Source: Spirochaetia bacterium
GTDB lineage: Bacteria; Spirochaetota; Leptospiria; Turneriellales; JAOUOS01
DNA length: 64,000 bases
Direction of reading: 5' to 3'
Assembly (NCBI GenBank): GCA_029880285.1
Contig: JAOUOS010000003.1
Location: 1 to 64,000, forward strand
The position numbers and the translations under genes were made by a program. Of the stretch, positions 9,124-19,380 are shown piece by piece; within the stretch, counting starts at the first letter, position 1; each line of letters opens with the position of its first letter. Under the pieces are notes generated by a model. That model was not told where the DNA came from, made no database searches, and saw nothing but the letters and a program-made list of their open reading frames with translations.

Positions 9124-9387
9124 ATGATTATTGGCGAACCGAGAAATTTTCAATTTATAAAGAACCTGCCCTCAGAATTTTTAATGCGGGTTTTAAACAA
9201 GCAAAATGAAACCAAGAAAGGTATTTGGTATTTTGTTGAAATACAAGAACAAAAATTAAATATTCTAAGTGAGTCTCAATTAGAAGAGGGGAACACATTT
9301 TTAGTTAAGAAAATAAATAATTTAACATTAAAAATAATTAAAGATGCTTCGCCAAAAAATACAAATAAAATTGATATTATACTTTAA
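9124..9387 (+). CDS. Small hypothetical protein behind the NlpC-like gene
   Basis: Encodes 87 residues from the ATG at 9124. A TTG at 9109, which would overlap the upstream stop, gives five more. Neither start has a clear ribosome site. The protein alternates short beta-like segments (GIWYFVEI, LNILSE, NTFLVKKI, LTLKII), which suggests a small all-beta domain. It faintly recalls the short beta modules of FliK-like proteins, but I would not assign that. Being 7 bases behind the NlpC-like gene suggests translational coupling and a related role. Confidence 0.5.
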   Translation: MIIGEPRNFQFIKNLPSEFLMRVLNKQNETKKGIWYFVEIQEQKLNILSESQLEEGNTFLVKKINNLTLKIIKDASPKNTNKIDIIL

Positions 9388-9453
9388 TTTGTCTTGGTAT
9401 AGTTATTAATTATAAAATTAAAATATATATCAGTTAAAAATAATTAATACTAG

Positions 9454-11376
9454 TTAAGCTGATTTTATTACTTTAGGTTTTATTGAATTTTTAAGTGTTT
9501 TTAATATTGACTCGGCAATAGAATCGGGGTTTAAACCATATTTTTTATTTAAAGATAAAACATCGCCATGCTCTATAAATTTGTTTGGATATCCGAATGA
9601 ATGGTATATTATCTTAAATTGCGGTATATTAATTTTTGAGAATAATGACTGTCCTATTCCTCTTTCAAGACTATGATTTTCAATTGTAAATATTCCTTTT
9701 TTGCCTTTTATTCTTTCTTCAATGGTTTTTAAGTCAAAAGGATGAATTGTTTTTAGTGAAAGTATTTCAGCTGAAATATTAGAGCTTTTTAATAATTTTT
9801 TTACTTCAAGCCCTGTCTCAAGCATAATGCCTTCAGTTATAATAAGTATATCTTCTCCGTTTTCAACAATTTCAGATTTAAAAGGATTAAATTTATTTAA
9901 TTTTAAATATTTTTTCTGCCATTTTAGAAAGATGTCTGTATCAAAGTCAGCCTTAGGAAATCGAACACAGATAGGAGATTTATCAAAGTCTTTCATATAG
10001 TTTATCATGTTCATTAACTCTTCAGGAGAAGAAGCACTTAAAAGCTTCATATTAGGAATGCACGATAAAAATGAATAATCATACATCCCCTGGTGAGTTT
10101 CACCATCACTACCTACGCATCCCGCTCTATCTATAACAATACGTACAGGCATATTCATTAAGGCAATGTCTAAAATTAACTGATCATAACCTCGCTGCAA
10201 AAAGGTAGAATAAATAAATAAAAAAGGCTTAAGTCCTGTTTTTGCAAGAGCGCCCGCGAATGTAATAGCGTGTTGTTCAGCTATGCCTACGTCAAAAAAA
10301 CGTTCCGGATGTGTTTGTGAAAAAGTTTGAAGCCCTGAGCCTTCTGACATAGCGGGAGTTAAGGCGCATATGTCTTTATCTTTTTCAGCAAGCAATGATA
10401 AAGCATTAGCCGCAAAAAAACTTAAAGGAATTTTTGAATTTATATTAAGAAGGCGGCCGGTATTTTTGTCGAAGGGTTTGGTTCCGTGAAAAAAAGTAGG
10501 TTCTTTTTCGGCTGGAGCATATCCCTTTCCTTTTTTTGTAACAAGATGAACAATCACCGGTTCTTCAGGATCTTTTAACTTGTTAAAAAACTTTACCAGT
10601 TTTTTAACATTGTGGCCGTCAAGAGGTCCTAAGTACCTAAAGCCTAATTCTTCAAAAAATTGATGTTCTGTTATTATTGATTTCATTGAGCTTTCAAATC
10701 TTAAAAGCAGCCTTTCGCTAATTGGGCCTATTATAGGTAGCCAGTGCAGGAACTTTAAAGAGCGGCGGCGCCATTTTCTAAAAAGTCTTGTGTTTATCGC
10801 GCTTGTTAAACTATAACTAAGCGCTCCAACGTTTTTTGAAATGCTCATTTCATTATCATTTAATAAAACAATAAGCGGCAGTTTCATGTGTCCCGCATGA
10901 TTTAAGGCTTCAAAAGCGACCCCAGAAGCTATAGAAGCATCACCAATTACCGCTATTGCATGTTGGCTTTTTTTTGACTGTAGTTTAAATGCGGTTAAAT
11001 GAGCTAATGCCTGGCTTATAGAAGTTCCGGCATGACCCGTATTAAAAGTATCATGTTCAGATTCTTCTTGTTTAGGAAACCCGCTAATACCTTTAAATTT
11101 TCTTATTGTGCTAAGTTTGTCTTTTCTGCCAGTAAGTATTTTGTGGGTATATGTTTGATGCCCTACATCCCAGCATATTTTATCATGCGGTGAATTAAAA
11201 ACATAGTGAAGCGCTACCGTAAGTTCAACACTGCCAAGATTTGAAGCGAAATGTCCCCCTGTTTGGCTTACGGTATTTATTAAAAAGTTTCTAATTTCAG
11301 AGCATAAAAAAGGTAAATCAGATGTTTTTAATATTTTTAAATCAGAGATGCTGTTTATATTATTTAAAAACTTCAT
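9454..11376 (-). CDS. dxs: 1-deoxy-D-xylulose-5-phosphate synthase
   Basis: First step of the MEP isoprenoid pathway: pyruvate plus glyceraldehyde 3-phosphate to DXP, using thiamine diphosphate. The 640 residues are near the usual 620-640. Motifs: DVGHQTYTHK, the ThDP-binding GDASIASG followed by NDNEMS about 30 residues on, then the transketolase pyrimidine domain with DVGIAEQHA and the RAGCVGSDG segment, and a C-terminal transketolase domain. GDA replaces the more common GDG at the ThDP motif, a variation I recall in other DXS proteins. The Trm112-like gene precedes it by 32 bases on the same strand. It is convergent with the small gene ending at 9387. Confidence 0.95.
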   Translation of the reverse strand: MKFLNNINSISDLKILKTSDLPFLCSEIRNFLINTVSQTGGHFASNLGSVELTVALHYVFNSPHDKICWDVGHQTYTHKILTGRKDKLSTIRKFKGISGFPKQEESEHDTFNTGHAGTSISQALAHLTAFKLQSKKSQHAIAVIGDASIASGVAFEALNHAGHMKLPLIVLLNDNEMSISKNVGALSYSLTSAINTRLFRKWRRRSLKFLHWLPIIGPISERLLLRFESSMKSIITEHQFFEELGFRYLGPLDGHNVKKLVKFFNKLKDPEEPVIVHLVTKKGKGYAPAEKEPTFFHGTKPFDKNTGRLLNINSKIPLSFFAANALSLLAEKDKDICALTPAMSEGSGLQTFSQTHPERFFDVGIAEQHAITFAGALAKTGLKPFLFIYSTFLQRGYDQLILDIALMNMPVRIVIDRAGCVGSDGETHQGMYDYSFLSCIPNMKLLSASSPEELMNMINYMKDFDKSPICVRFPKADFDTDIFLKWQKKYLKLNKFNPFKSEIVENGEDILIITEGIMLETGLEVKKLLKSSNISAEILSLKTIHPFDLKTIEERIKGKKGIFTIENHSLERGIGQSLFSKINIPQFKIIYHSFGYPNKFIEHGDVLSLNKKYGLNPDSIAESILKTLKNSIKPKVIKSA

Positions 11377-11408
11377 AAATTCTTATAAAAATTTAGAATT
11401 TGTTTTTT

Positions 11409-11654
11409 TTACTTTATCTTTATTCCGTTTTCGTAGATTAATATAGGTATATCGTCTTTGATAATATAAAATACTTTATTTTTAGGTTCAAAAAGTCCGT
11501 CTGTTAAAGATTCTGTAATCAATTCTCCAGAGATATCTTTTATTTTTTTAAGCGATATCTCTGCATTCAGTTTGTCTATAATACTTTTAGAAGCCTTCTC
11601 AAGTTTATTTTTTGTTAAGGGGCATACTAATATTTTTAAAAGTTCATTATCCAT
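11409..11654 (-). CDS. Trm112/YcaR-like small protein
   Basis: Encodes 81 residues. It begins with LLKILVCPLTKNKLE, the typical start of Trm112-like proteins (UPF0434/YcaR), and ends with a FYIIKDDIPIL segment equivalent to the common YPIxDGIPxL. Only one Cys is present, so the four-Cys zinc site of eukaryotic Trm112 is not complete. The longer middle (about 35 residues) is a known variant of the family. Trm112 activates methyltransferases in eukaryotes; the bacterial role is unclear. It is probably cotranscribed with dxs. Confidence 0.75.
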   Translation of the reverse strand: MDNELLKILVCPLTKNKLEKASKSIIDKLNAEISLKKIKDISGELITESLTDGLFEPKNKVFYIIKDDIPILIYENGIKIK

Positions 11655-11737
11655 ATAATTTCTTTACTGATATCGATATAAATTCAGGAAGTCAAGAATA
11701 ATCGTTTTATTTTACTTATTTTTTAATTGATATAAGG

Positions 11738-11763
11738 TTGACGTCCTGTTTTCAATCTATGCT
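11738..11763 (+). promoter_or_regulatory. Possible promoter abutting the ilvD start codon
   Basis: TTGACG at 11738-11743 and TATGCT at 11758-11763 have a short spacer of 14 bases. The -10 box ends 7 bases before the ATG at 11771, so transcription would begin at or next to the start codon. The core GTTGACGTCC recurs before the gene at 37534. The short spacer lowers confidence. Confidence 0.35.
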
Positions 11764-11770
11764 GTGAAGA

Positions 11771-13606
11771 ATGCGTTCTGATATTATTAAAAAGGGTGTT
11801 GAAAGAGCTCCCCATCGATCTCTTCTTCGGGCTACGGGTGTAAAAGATGAAGATTTTAAAAAACCTTTCATTGCAATTGCTAATAGTTATATTGATATTA
11901 TTCCCGGGCATGTTCACTTAAAAGAAGTAGGAGATTTGCTAAAAAAATACATTAAAGACGCCGGTGGCATGCCTTTTGTTTTTAATACGATAGGTGTTGA
12001 TGATGGTGTCGCGATGGGACATTTTGGCATGAAATACTCTCTGCCTTCGCGCGAAATTATCGCAGATTCGGTAGAAACTGTCGTAAGAGCACATCAATTT
12101 GATGCGATGATTTGTGTCCCAAATTGTGATAAAATTGTACCGGGGATGATGATGGCAGCCGTTAGACTAAATATTCCGACAATTTTTGTTTCAGGCGGAC
12201 CTATGGAAGCCGGTAAAACTCCCTCTGGTAAAAGTGTAGATTTAATAAGCGTTTTTGAGGGCATTGGTGAACTGAAAGAAGGCAGAATGACAGAAGAAGA
12301 ACTCACAGAGCGAGAAAATTATGCGTGTCCTACTTGCGGCAGTTGTAGCGGACTTTTTACCGCAAATTCAATGAATTGTTTATGTGAAGCTTTAGGTCTG
12401 GCTCTTCCCGGCAATGGAACCATTTTGGCTACCAGCAAAGAGAGAATAAAGCTTTTTGAAAAAGCGGCAAAAAGAATTGTTGAAATGGCCAAAGAAGAAG
12501 AAGAATATAACACACAAAATAAACCGTATCCGTTTTTACCTAGAAATATTGTTACAGAAAAATCTCTTGAAAACGCGATGATTCTTGATATGGCAATGGG
12601 AGGTTCAACGAATACTCTTCTTCATACTTTAGCATTGGCCGAAGAGGCAGATATTAAAGGTTTTACCATGAAAAGTGTTAATAAACTTGATAAAATAACT
12701 CCCAATATATGCAAAGTTTCGCCTTCATCAGATTATCATATAGAAGATGTACATTTGTCAGGAGGTATTCATACTATTCTGGGACAAATTTTAAGAGATA
12801 AGAAAGACCTTTTATATACAGATTGTATGACAGTGACCGGTAAGTCTTTAAAAGAAAATATAGAAGATAACGATGTAAGGGGCGGCAAAATTACCATTGA
12901 GGCAGAAAAAATGACATTAGCCGCGGCAAGTAAAAAACTTTATACGGCGGGACTTTCTTATGATGGCTATATTCAGCCAAAAGACAGGGTAATGGAAAAA
13001 TTAGGTTTTGATCCATATGATTGTATAAGAGAAGTTTCAAAAGCGTATTCACAAACAGGCGGATTAAGTGTTTTGTATGGCAATCTTGCTCCCGAAGGAT
13101 GTGTTGTTAAAACGGCGGGTGTTTTGCCTGAAATGCATATTTTTGAAGGTAAAGCCATTGTATACAATTCTCAGGAAGAAGCCTGTGAAGGAATATTAAG
13201 AGGAGATGTATCAGCTGGCATGGTTGTTGTTATACGATATGAGGGCCCGCGGGGCGGACCCGGCATGCAGGAAATGCTGGCCCCGACTTCATATATTATG
13301 GGTAGAGGGTTGGGTTCAAGTGTGGCTTTAATTACTGACGGCAGATTCTCAGGAGGTACAAGAGGCGCGTGTATTGGACATATATCACCCGAAGCGGCCG
13401 AAGGCGGTCTTATAGGCCTAATTGAAAATAACGATATTATAAAAATAAATATCCCTGAAAATAGAATAGAAGCTTTTTTATCTGATGAAGAAATAAATAA
13501 GAGAAAAAAAAATTACAAGTCTATAGAAAAAGAAGTTCCTAAAGGATATTTAACAAGATATAGAAAGCTGGTAACAAATGCCGCCCGGGGAGCAGTTTTA
13601 GATTAA
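11771..13606 (+). CDS. ilvD: Dihydroxy-acid dehydratase
   Basis: Dehydrates 2,3-dihydroxy acids to 2-keto acids in valine, isoleucine and pantothenate synthesis. The 611 residues fit the long E. coli-type group. Cluster ligands are in VPNCDK (Cys119) and CGSCSG (Cys191), and metal-binding Asp is in GVDDG (about 77-78). The segment IPGHVHL lacks the third Cys that marks the plant-type 2Fe-2S enzymes, which favours the oxygen-sensitive 4Fe-4S form. [10 protein letters not shown] is also typical. There are no other ilv genes in the window. Its TAA overlaps the opposing TonB-like gene's stop in a shared TTAA (13603-13606). Confidence 0.95.
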   Translation: MRSDIIKKGVERAPHRSLLRATGVKDEDFKKPFIAIANSYIDIIPGHVHLKEVGDLLKKYIKDAGGMPFVFNTIGVDDGVAMGHFGMKYSLPSREIIADSVETVVRAHQFDAMICVPNCDKIVPGMMMAAVRLNIPTIFVSGGPMEAGKTPSGKSVDLISVFEGIGELKEGRMTEEELTERENYACPTCGSCSGLFTANSMNCLCEALGLALPGNGTILATSKERIKLFEKAAKRIVEMAKEEEEYNTQNKPYPFLPRNIVTEKSLENAMILDMAMGGSTNTLLHTLALAEEADIKGFTMKSVNKLDKITPNICKVSPSSDYHIEDVHLSGGIHTILGQILRDKKDLLYTDCMTVTGKSLKENIEDNDVRGGKITIEAEKMTLAAASKKLYTAGLSYDGYIQPKDRVMEKLGFDPYDCIREVSKAYSQTGGLSVLYGNLAPEGCVVKTAGVLPEMHIFEGKAIVYNSQEEACEGILRGDVSAGMVVVIRYEGPRGGPGMQEMLAPTSYIMGRGLGSSVALITDGRFSGGTRGACIGHISPEAAEGGLIGLIENNDIIKINIPENRIEAFLSDEEINKRKKNYKSIEKEVPKGYLTRYRKLVTNAARGAVLD

Positions 13607-14541
13607 TACGTAAAAATTACAAAAACCATAGGCATTATAAAAACCCCGTCTTTTAGTAACTCTTTAGGCGGCGGCCCAAAATTTTTAGAACGTTCAATAG
13701 ATTCAACACATGATAAATCAAGAGATACAAATCCCATTGATTCCCAAAGAGTTATTTCTATAACATTACCTTTTTTATCAAGTATAAAGACAATTTTAAT
13801 TTCTTGATCAGGAAAGGTCTGGAACTTAATATATCCGGGAGCGTATCCCATACGGTGAAAAGCTTCGGCATCTGTGGGTGAGGGCTGTCCTCCCGGGGGT
13901 GACCAGTTCTCTTTTATTTTATCAAACATATTTCTAAAATATTTATAATGCTTATAGTTTTTTGTGGGTATTATTGGCTCTCCCGCTTTATCCCATGAAA
14001 GCGCAAATTCTCTATTGAATTTATAATTTGAAGGTATCAGAGATTTTTTTTCTTTTCCCCATGTCGTTTGCCCCCCATAACCTATTTTATCTGCTTTTTC
14101 ATCAGGAAAGATTTTTACTGAATATTTTTCATTGGCTTTTGTTTTTATACCATTTTTATTATAGTTTTCTTTTTTTAGTTTTTGACTTTCAATATTTCCC
14201 TTTTTAGCGAATGAAAGCTGGTTTTCTTCAGTTAATGCTTCAAAACCTTTATTTTTCGTAAGTTTACCGCTGCCGGTATTATCTTGATTTGAAAGAAAAA
14301 CCATTTCGTCAGGTTCTTTTGTTTTGTTGTTTAATTTGTTTTCTAAAAGAACATTTACTACCTTTTGTTTTTTGGGGTTTTCTTCTAAACCCATAGAAGA
14401 TATGAGAATTTTTTGGGGTAATTCTGATAAAAATAAAATGGTAAGAATAATCCATGAAGAAAGCGTATAAAAAATAAACCATGTTTTATTTTGATTATTG
14501 AAAGTTGAATCATTAAGGCTTTGTTTTGATAAATGACTCAT
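13603..14541 (-). CDS. TonB-like energy transducer protein
   Basis: Encodes 312 residues. One membrane span near residues 20-40 follows a short cytoplasmic N-terminus. A Lys/Asn/Glu-rich linker of about 150 residues crosses the periplasm. The C-terminal 90 residues look like a TonB C-terminal domain: FVLDKKGNV-like strands (here [12 protein letters not shown]), then [18 protein letters not shown], which is the helix and proline motif of the family. TonB couples proton-motive force to outer-membrane receptors. The linker lacks the Pro-Lys repeats of E. coli TonB. No exbBD or receptor genes are adjacent, so the partner is unknown. Confidence 0.7.
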   Translation of the reverse strand: MSHLSKQSLNDSTFNNQNKTWFIFYTLSSWIILTILFLSELPQKILISSMGLEENPKKQKVVNVLLENKLNNKTKEPDEMVFLSNQDNTGSGKLTKNKGFEALTEENQLSFAKKGNIESQKLKKENYNKNGIKTKANEKYSVKIFPDEKADKIGYGGQTTWGKEKKSLIPSNYKFNREFALSWDKAGEPIIPTKNYKHYKYFRNMFDKIKENWSPPGGQPSPTDAEAFHRMGYAPGYIKFQTFPDQEIKIVFILDKKGNVIEITLWESMGFVSLDLSCVESIERSKNFGPPPKELLKDGVFIMPMVFVIFTY

Positions 14542-14611
14542 GTTAAAAGTATATAATATATATTTATAAATTTCTATTTAATTATTTTATGTGATTTTTT
14601 TACATATAAGT

Positions 14612-15013
14612 TTATTTATTTTTAAAATAATATTCAGCGAATTTTTTATCTGAATCGTTTATATGTTCAAGAATCATATTATTAAAAAGCTCTATTATGT
14701 CATTAGTAATTTCTATTTTATCATCAAAATAATCATTTTTTATTTTCATTATTTTATCAGTAAAAGCTTTATGTTCTGTCTTATGCTCGGTTGAAAACTC
14801 ATAGCTGAATTTATCAAAAAATATTTCTTCAAGTCTAAAGTGTGTTGTTGTGTATAAAATTAGTGTATGAACCAATTGTTTTATTGTATCTTTAGATGTT
14901 TCTTCTAAAAGAGCGGTTTTTAGATTGTTTAGTATATTTACAAATTGAAAATGCTGATCATCAATTTCTTTAATTCCTAGTTTTATATCATCATTCCAAT
15001 TTATTGAATTCAC
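14612..15013 (-). CDS. Bacteriohemerythrin
   Basis: A 133-residue four-helix oxygen-binding di-iron protein. All expected ligands are present: His21 (IDDQH), His58 and Glu62 (THFRLEE), His77 and His81 (EHKTEH), His117 and Asp122 (HINDSD). It binds O2 and probably acts as an oxygen sensor, store or scavenger in the cytoplasm. Standalone bacterial forms are common in microaerophiles and motile bacteria. The start is GTG; an in-frame TAG lies only a few codons upstream, so the start is tightly limited, and no Shine-Dalgarno sequence is visible. Confidence 0.92.
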   Translation of the reverse strand: MNSINWNDDIKLGIKEIDDQHFQFVNILNNLKTALLEETSKDTIKQLVHTLILYTTTHFRLEEIFFDKFSYEFSTEHKTEHKAFTDKIMKIKNDYFDDKIEITNDIIELFNNMILEHINDSDKKFAEYYFKNK

Positions 15014-15136
15014 TAGTAACTAGTTAAGAGTTTTATATAAATAGTAAAGTAATATTATATCTTTTATTAAATAATGGGTTCAATTATTAGCATAGATTAA
15101 TTAATAAGAAAAAATATACGAATTTTACATGTAAAT

Positions 15137-16363
15137 TTAAAGAATCTTACTCAAAAGCCTTAAGTATTTTCTGGTAATTATTGAACGTTTAAAATGTTTT
15201 TCAAAAAAAATACGGGCATTTTTGCCCAGCTTTTCTTTTATTTTAGGGTTATTATAAAGATATTCAATTTTATCAACAATGCTTTTTATATCATATTGTT
15301 TTATTGCAAAACCGCATTCAGATTTTTTTATAATTTGCGCGATTTCGCTTTTTTCGTTTGTAATTGCAATGACAGGTCTTCCGCTTGCCATAATTGAATA
15401 GAGTTTGCTTGGCATACATAATTCTTCTACATTTTTTTCAAGAGATATAAACGAAATATCAGCAGAAGAAAGAGAGTACGCCAAATCTTTTTTATCCAGA
15501 TAATTAAGAAATATTATATTTTCTAATTTTCTTTCTGTAGCCATTTTTTGTAATACAGGTTTTTTCCCCCCGTCTCCTATAAAAACCAATAGTAAATTTT
15601 TATTTTTTGAAAACCAAACAGCCTCAACAATAGATTCTAAGTCTTGAAAAAGTCCCAGATTGCCCGAGTACATTAAAATAAATTTATTTTCAAAGTTATT
15701 ATTTTTATAAAACCAGTTATCTTTGCGCGGAACGGGAAAAATTAAATTTTCATCGGCCCAGTTAGGAATAACTGAAATTTTATGTTCTATTTTTTTATAT
15801 GTATTTTTTAACTGATTTTTCATATCTTCACTTAAAACAATAATAGAATCTGCTTTTTGATATATTTTTTTATTCATAAAGCGCCAAATTCTCGCAATAA
15901 ATCCCCTGCATTTAATGTAACCCAAAACTTCAGCAATTTCTGGATAAATATCATGAACTAAAATAACATATTTCTGCTTAAATAATAGTTTCATTATATA
16001 TCCAACAACCATTAAAAAAGGAGGATTCGTTACTATAAAAAGAAGACGCTGCTTATCTTCGAATAAAATTCGAAAAAATATAAATTTAACAAAAGCTATA
16101 GATCCTATTATTCTTCCTGATTTTTTGTTTTTTGAAGTATTAAAAAAACTAACTCTACGAATTTTTATATTTTTGTATATTTCTTTTTTTCTTAACTTTT
16201 CTCTATTACCATTATCATTTAAGCCGCAGAAAACTTTAATATTAAATTTAAATTTTGCCATGTCTTCGGCCAGTTCTGTAAGAAGCTGTCCGGTTGCAGC
16301 CGTATCTGGATAAAAATACTGTGATAGTATGGTTATTTTTTTCTGGTTTTCAATGTTTTTCAT
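15137..16363 (-). CDS. GT4-family glycosyltransferase (WbuB-like)
   Basis: Encodes 408 residues. The N-domain opens with ITILSQYFYPDTAATGQLLTE, a typical WbuB-type donor-side start, and the C-domain has the nucleotide-sugar-binding region with FISLEKNVEELCMPSKLY and a conserved Glu pair. WbuB proteins transfer aminosugars during O-antigen or capsule synthesis; the sugar here cannot be told. It is the first gene of the glycan island and is transcribed away from the rest of it. The 137-base gap to the next gene is divergent and should hold promoters for both. Confidence 0.85.
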   Translation of the reverse strand: MKNIENQKKITILSQYFYPDTAATGQLLTELAEDMAKFKFNIKVFCGLNDNGNREKLRKKEIYKNIKIRRVSFFNTSKNKKSGRIIGSIAFVKFIFFRILFEDKQRLLFIVTNPPFLMVVGYIMKLLFKQKYVILVHDIYPEIAEVLGYIKCRGFIARIWRFMNKKIYQKADSIIVLSEDMKNQLKNTYKKIEHKISVIPNWADENLIFPVPRKDNWFYKNNNFENKFILMYSGNLGLFQDLESIVEAVWFSKNKNLLLVFIGDGGKKPVLQKMATERKLENIIFLNYLDKKDLAYSLSSADISFISLEKNVEELCMPSKLYSIMASGRPVIAITNEKSEIAQIIKKSECGFAIKQYDIKSIVDKIEYLYNNPKIKEKLGKNARIFFEKHFKRSIITRKYLRLLSKIL

Positions 16364-16500
16364 TAATTCTGCGCCATTTTTTTTTTATAAATGTGAAAAT
16401 CAAATGATTTATTTATAATATTATAATGAAATAAAAACTTTAAGCCATTAAAAAATAATAATTGGTTTACATCCTGACAGAAAAAAGTGCCTCATAATTA

Positions 16501-17331
16501 ATGCAATTACCAAAGATAACAGTGGTAACGCCTTCTTTTAATCAGGGTGACTTTTTGCGCGAAACAATCGAGTCGGTTTTAAATCAAAATTACCCCAATT
16601 TAGAATACTTTATTATAGACGGCGGCAGTACCGATAACAGTGTTGAAATTATTAAGCAGTATGAAGATAAAATTGACTGGTGGGTAAGCGAAAAAGATAA
16701 AGGTCAAAGTGACGCTATAAGAAAAGGTTTTGAAAGAGCTACAGGACAGTTGCTTGCATGGCTAAATTCAGATGACGTTTATTTTCCCAACGCGTTGATA
16801 AAAATTGGTGAAGCTTACATGAAAAACTCCAATGCCGCTATTTTTGCCGGCGGACTCGCCGTGGGAGAAATTAAAGATGGTCCTATAAAAAAATGTTCTT
16901 TGCCATCAAAGGTTCCGAAGTTTTTTTATAAATATGGGATGATAGGTACGGGACAGCAAGCATCATTTTTTAATACCGATGTATATAAAAAAACAAAGGG
17001 TATTGATATAAATTTATTTATTCGTATGGATATGGATATTATGTATAGAATGCTGAAAGAGAATCCTGAAATTTGCGTTATAAAAGAGATGGTCGGATTT
17101 TTCAGATGGCATGAAAAAACAAAAAGTACTAAATCTGCAGAAATTTTTTACAAAGAATGGAATAATTTTTATAAAGAAATAAATGTATCAACAAGAAAAA
17201 TTAAATTTACGATATTGCTGTTAAAAATTTATAAAATATTCAATATGATATATTTTAAATCATGGCTAATGACTATATTCTTAAAAGGAAAATATATGAA
17301 AGATGTTTGGAAAGAACACACAAAAAAATAA
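16501..17331 (+). CDS. GT2-family glycosyltransferase
   Basis: Encodes 276 residues with a GT-A fold. The N-terminus ITVVTPSFNQGDFL and IIDGGSTDNS bind the nucleotide-sugar, and the LNSDD segment near residue 97 is the DxD-type metal site. A C-terminal hydrophobic helix follows residue 230. It starts the plus-strand block of five overlapping or adjacent glycan genes (16501-21434). The next gene starts 29 bases before its stop. Sugar and acceptor are not inferable. Confidence 0.88.
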   Translation: MQLPKITVVTPSFNQGDFLRETIESVLNQNYPNLEYFIIDGGSTDNSVEIIKQYEDKIDWWVSEKDKGQSDAIRKGFERATGQLLAWLNSDDVYFPNALIKIGEAYMKNSNAAIFAGGLAVGEIKDGPIKKCSLPSKVPKFFYKYGMIGTGQQASFFNTDVYKKTKGIDINLFIRMDMDIMYRMLKENPEICVIKEMVGFFRWHEKTKSTKSAEIFYKEWNNFYKEINVSTRKIKFTILLLKIYKIFNMIYFKSWLMTIFLKGKYMKDVWKEHTKK

Positions 17332-18427
17332 GATATTAAAGAATATAAAAGTTGTAATGGTTGGTCCGGCTAACTTGGGTCCGTATCATTACGCGAGATT
17401 TAAAGAAATTACAAAGTTACTACCCAACTTTGTATATATAAAAATAAATATAAAAGAATTATACCGGCCATGGCAAAAAGATACTAAGGAAGAAGAAAGT
17501 TCTTATAACATTATTGGTTTGTATAAAGATAAAAATATTAGTGCTGTACTTAAAAAAGAAGATCCTGATATTTTATTTGCAATTGGTTATAATAATTCTA
17601 AAATAAGAAGAGCAGCTTTATGGGCAAAGCGAAAAAAAATCCCTGTAGTTATACAAACTGATTCTACATATGATGATCAGAAAAGAAATTTTATAAAAGA
17701 GGCTGTTAAAAAAATCTTAGTAAAGTATTTATATGACGCGGCATTTACCGCAGGAAAAAGGTCAGCTGACTATATAAAAAGTCTGGGTATGTCTGCGAAT
17801 ATGATTTGGCGGGGTGTGGATGTCATAGATAATAAACATTTTTCTAAAAAAAAATCTGCAAAGCAAAATAAAAAATTGCCATCAAAATATTTCTTATCGG
17901 TTGTGCGCTTGTCAAAGGAAAAAAACATCCAGGGGCTTGTGAAAGCTTTTGAAATATATAAAGAAAATAAAGGCAAGTGGAACTTGGTTATAGCGGGCAG
18001 CGGCAAGGATGAAAAATTTCTTAAAAATATGGTGCCAAAAGATTTAAAAAATAATATTCTTTGGTATGGCTGGGCTTCTTATGATGAACTGCCTTTGCTT
18101 TATCAAAAAGCCTCCTGCTTTGTTTTGCCAAGCACTTCTGAACCGTGGGGTTTGGTAGTCAATGAAGCTATGGCCGCGGGGTTGCCGGTCTTAATAAGCC
18201 ATAAATGCGGTTGCGTGCCAGAGCTTTGCGTTAATAATGTTAACGGTTACAGCTTTAACGCGAATGATACAGCTGAACTGGCAAATTTAATGTTTAAAAT
18301 TTCAACTGATAGTAATCTTTTAATTAAATATAAAAGAAACTCTTTAAAAATAATAAAAGAATATACTACCGAGAAAATGGCTAATACCATGTATCATATG
18401 GTAAAAATTTTAACTGTGAGACAATAA
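17303..18427 (+). CDS. GT4-family glycosyltransferase
   Basis: Encodes 374 residues with a GT-B fold. The C-terminal domain has the family donor motif: SVVRLSKEKNIQGL, then PSTSEPWGLVVNEAMAAG with the conserved E-x7-E pattern. The N-domain starts VVMVGPANLGPYHYARF. The chosen ATG overlaps the previous gene by 29 bases; an internal ATG at 17357 (MVGPAN) is an alternative that would remove the overlap. Its stop overlaps the next start (TAATG at 18425), which indicates translational coupling. Confidence 0.85.
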   Translation: MFGKNTQKNKILKNIKVVMVGPANLGPYHYARFKEITKLLPNFVYIKINIKELYRPWQKDTKEEESSYNIIGLYKDKNISAVLKKEDPDILFAIGYNNSKIRRAALWAKRKKIPVVIQTDSTYDDQKRNFIKEAVKKILVKYLYDAAFTAGKRSADYIKSLGMSANMIWRGVDVIDNKHFSKKKSAKQNKKLPSKYFLSVVRLSKEKNIQGLVKAFEIYKENKGKWNLVIAGSGKDEKFLKNMVPKDLKNNILWYGWASYDELPLLYQKASCFVLPSTSEPWGLVVNEAMAAGLPVLISHKCGCVPELCVNNVNGYSFNANDTAELANLMFKISTDSNLLIKYKRNSLKIIKEYTTEKMANTMYHMVKILTVRQ

Positions 18428-19374
18428 TGTTTGTAGCGTTATTAAGAAAAATAAAATGGAGCTTGTATTTACCTTTTTTAGCATACTTAAAAAGTATACT
18501 ACCGTTCCCTAAAAAAATTAAAAAGCCTGTTTGTTTTATTGTAGGGTGTGGGCGCTCGGGAACCACAATTTTAGGAAAGTTAATAAGCAAGCATAAAGAC
18601 GTATTATACTTAAATGAACCGGTGCATTACTGGTACGCGATAAATAAAAAAACAGACTATACCGATATTTTTGGCAGAAAAAATGGTAAATGTTTTTTAG
18701 ATGAAAATGATGCCAGCAAAAGAGAGATTAAAAAATTTAACAGGCTATTTGGAAAGAAGATTTTATTCAGCCGAAAAAAAATATTGATTGAAAAACTTCC
18801 CATTAATTCTTTTCGTATTAGGTTTCTTTTGAAACTAAATTCTAAGGCGAAAATTATTCATATTATAAGAGACGGCAGGGCAGTGGTTCAATCAATAAAA
18901 AAAATATCAGAAGATAATAAATATAAAATTTTCAGGCTCCCTTTAAATTTATGGTGGGGAAGAAATAATTATAAATGGAAAACACTTTCTAAAGAAGCAA
19001 AAAATAAAAAGTATTTTTCAGCGAAGCCCGATAAGTTAGAAACATTTTCAGATTACGGCGCATTTGAATGGATAACCAGTATTGAAGAAGTTGACAATAT
19101 GAAAAAAATAATTCCTAAAGAACAGTTTCTTGAAATTATTTATGAAGATCTTATTAAAAATCCTGAAATAATAATGAATAAAATACTTTCATTTTTAAAT
19201 TTATCGTCTTACTCAAAATATAATAATATTGTTAAACAAATGGTTTACTCTAAAGAAAGAGAAAACAATAAAATCTTTCTATCAAAAGATATTATTAAAC
19301 CATTTAAAAAACTTCAGTTAAAGTTAAAATATCCCGTATCATCTGTTGAATTAAATGCAGAAATAAAAAAATAA
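18427..19374 (+). CDS. Sulfotransferase-family protein
   Basis: Encodes 315 residues. The 5'-phosphosulfate loop is seen in GCGRSGTTILGK (about residues 40-51), and the 3'-phosphate site in HIIRDGRAVVQS (about 145-156). Together these define PAPS-dependent sulfotransferases. In a glycan cluster the likely role is to sulfate a surface polysaccharide or lipid-linked oligosaccharide. There is no clear signal peptide, although residues 12-26 are hydrophobic. Translationally coupled to the upstream glycosyltransferase. The acceptor is unknown. Confidence 0.75.
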   Translation: MFVALLRKIKWSLYLPFLAYLKSILPFPKKIKKPVCFIVGCGRSGTTILGKLISKHKDVLYLNEPVHYWYAINKKTDYTDIFGRKNGKCFLDENDASKREIKKFNRLFGKKILFSRKKILIEKLPINSFRIRFLLKLNSKAKIIHIIRDGRAVVQSIKKISEDNKYKIFRLPLNLWWGRNNYKWKTLSKEAKNKKYFSAKPDKLETFSDYGAFEWITSIEEVDNMKKIIPKEQFLEIIYEDLIKNPEIIMNKILSFLNLSSYSKYNNIVKQMVYSKERENNKIFLSKDIIKPFKKLQLKLKYPVSSVELNAEIKK

Positions 19375-19380
19375 CGCATA

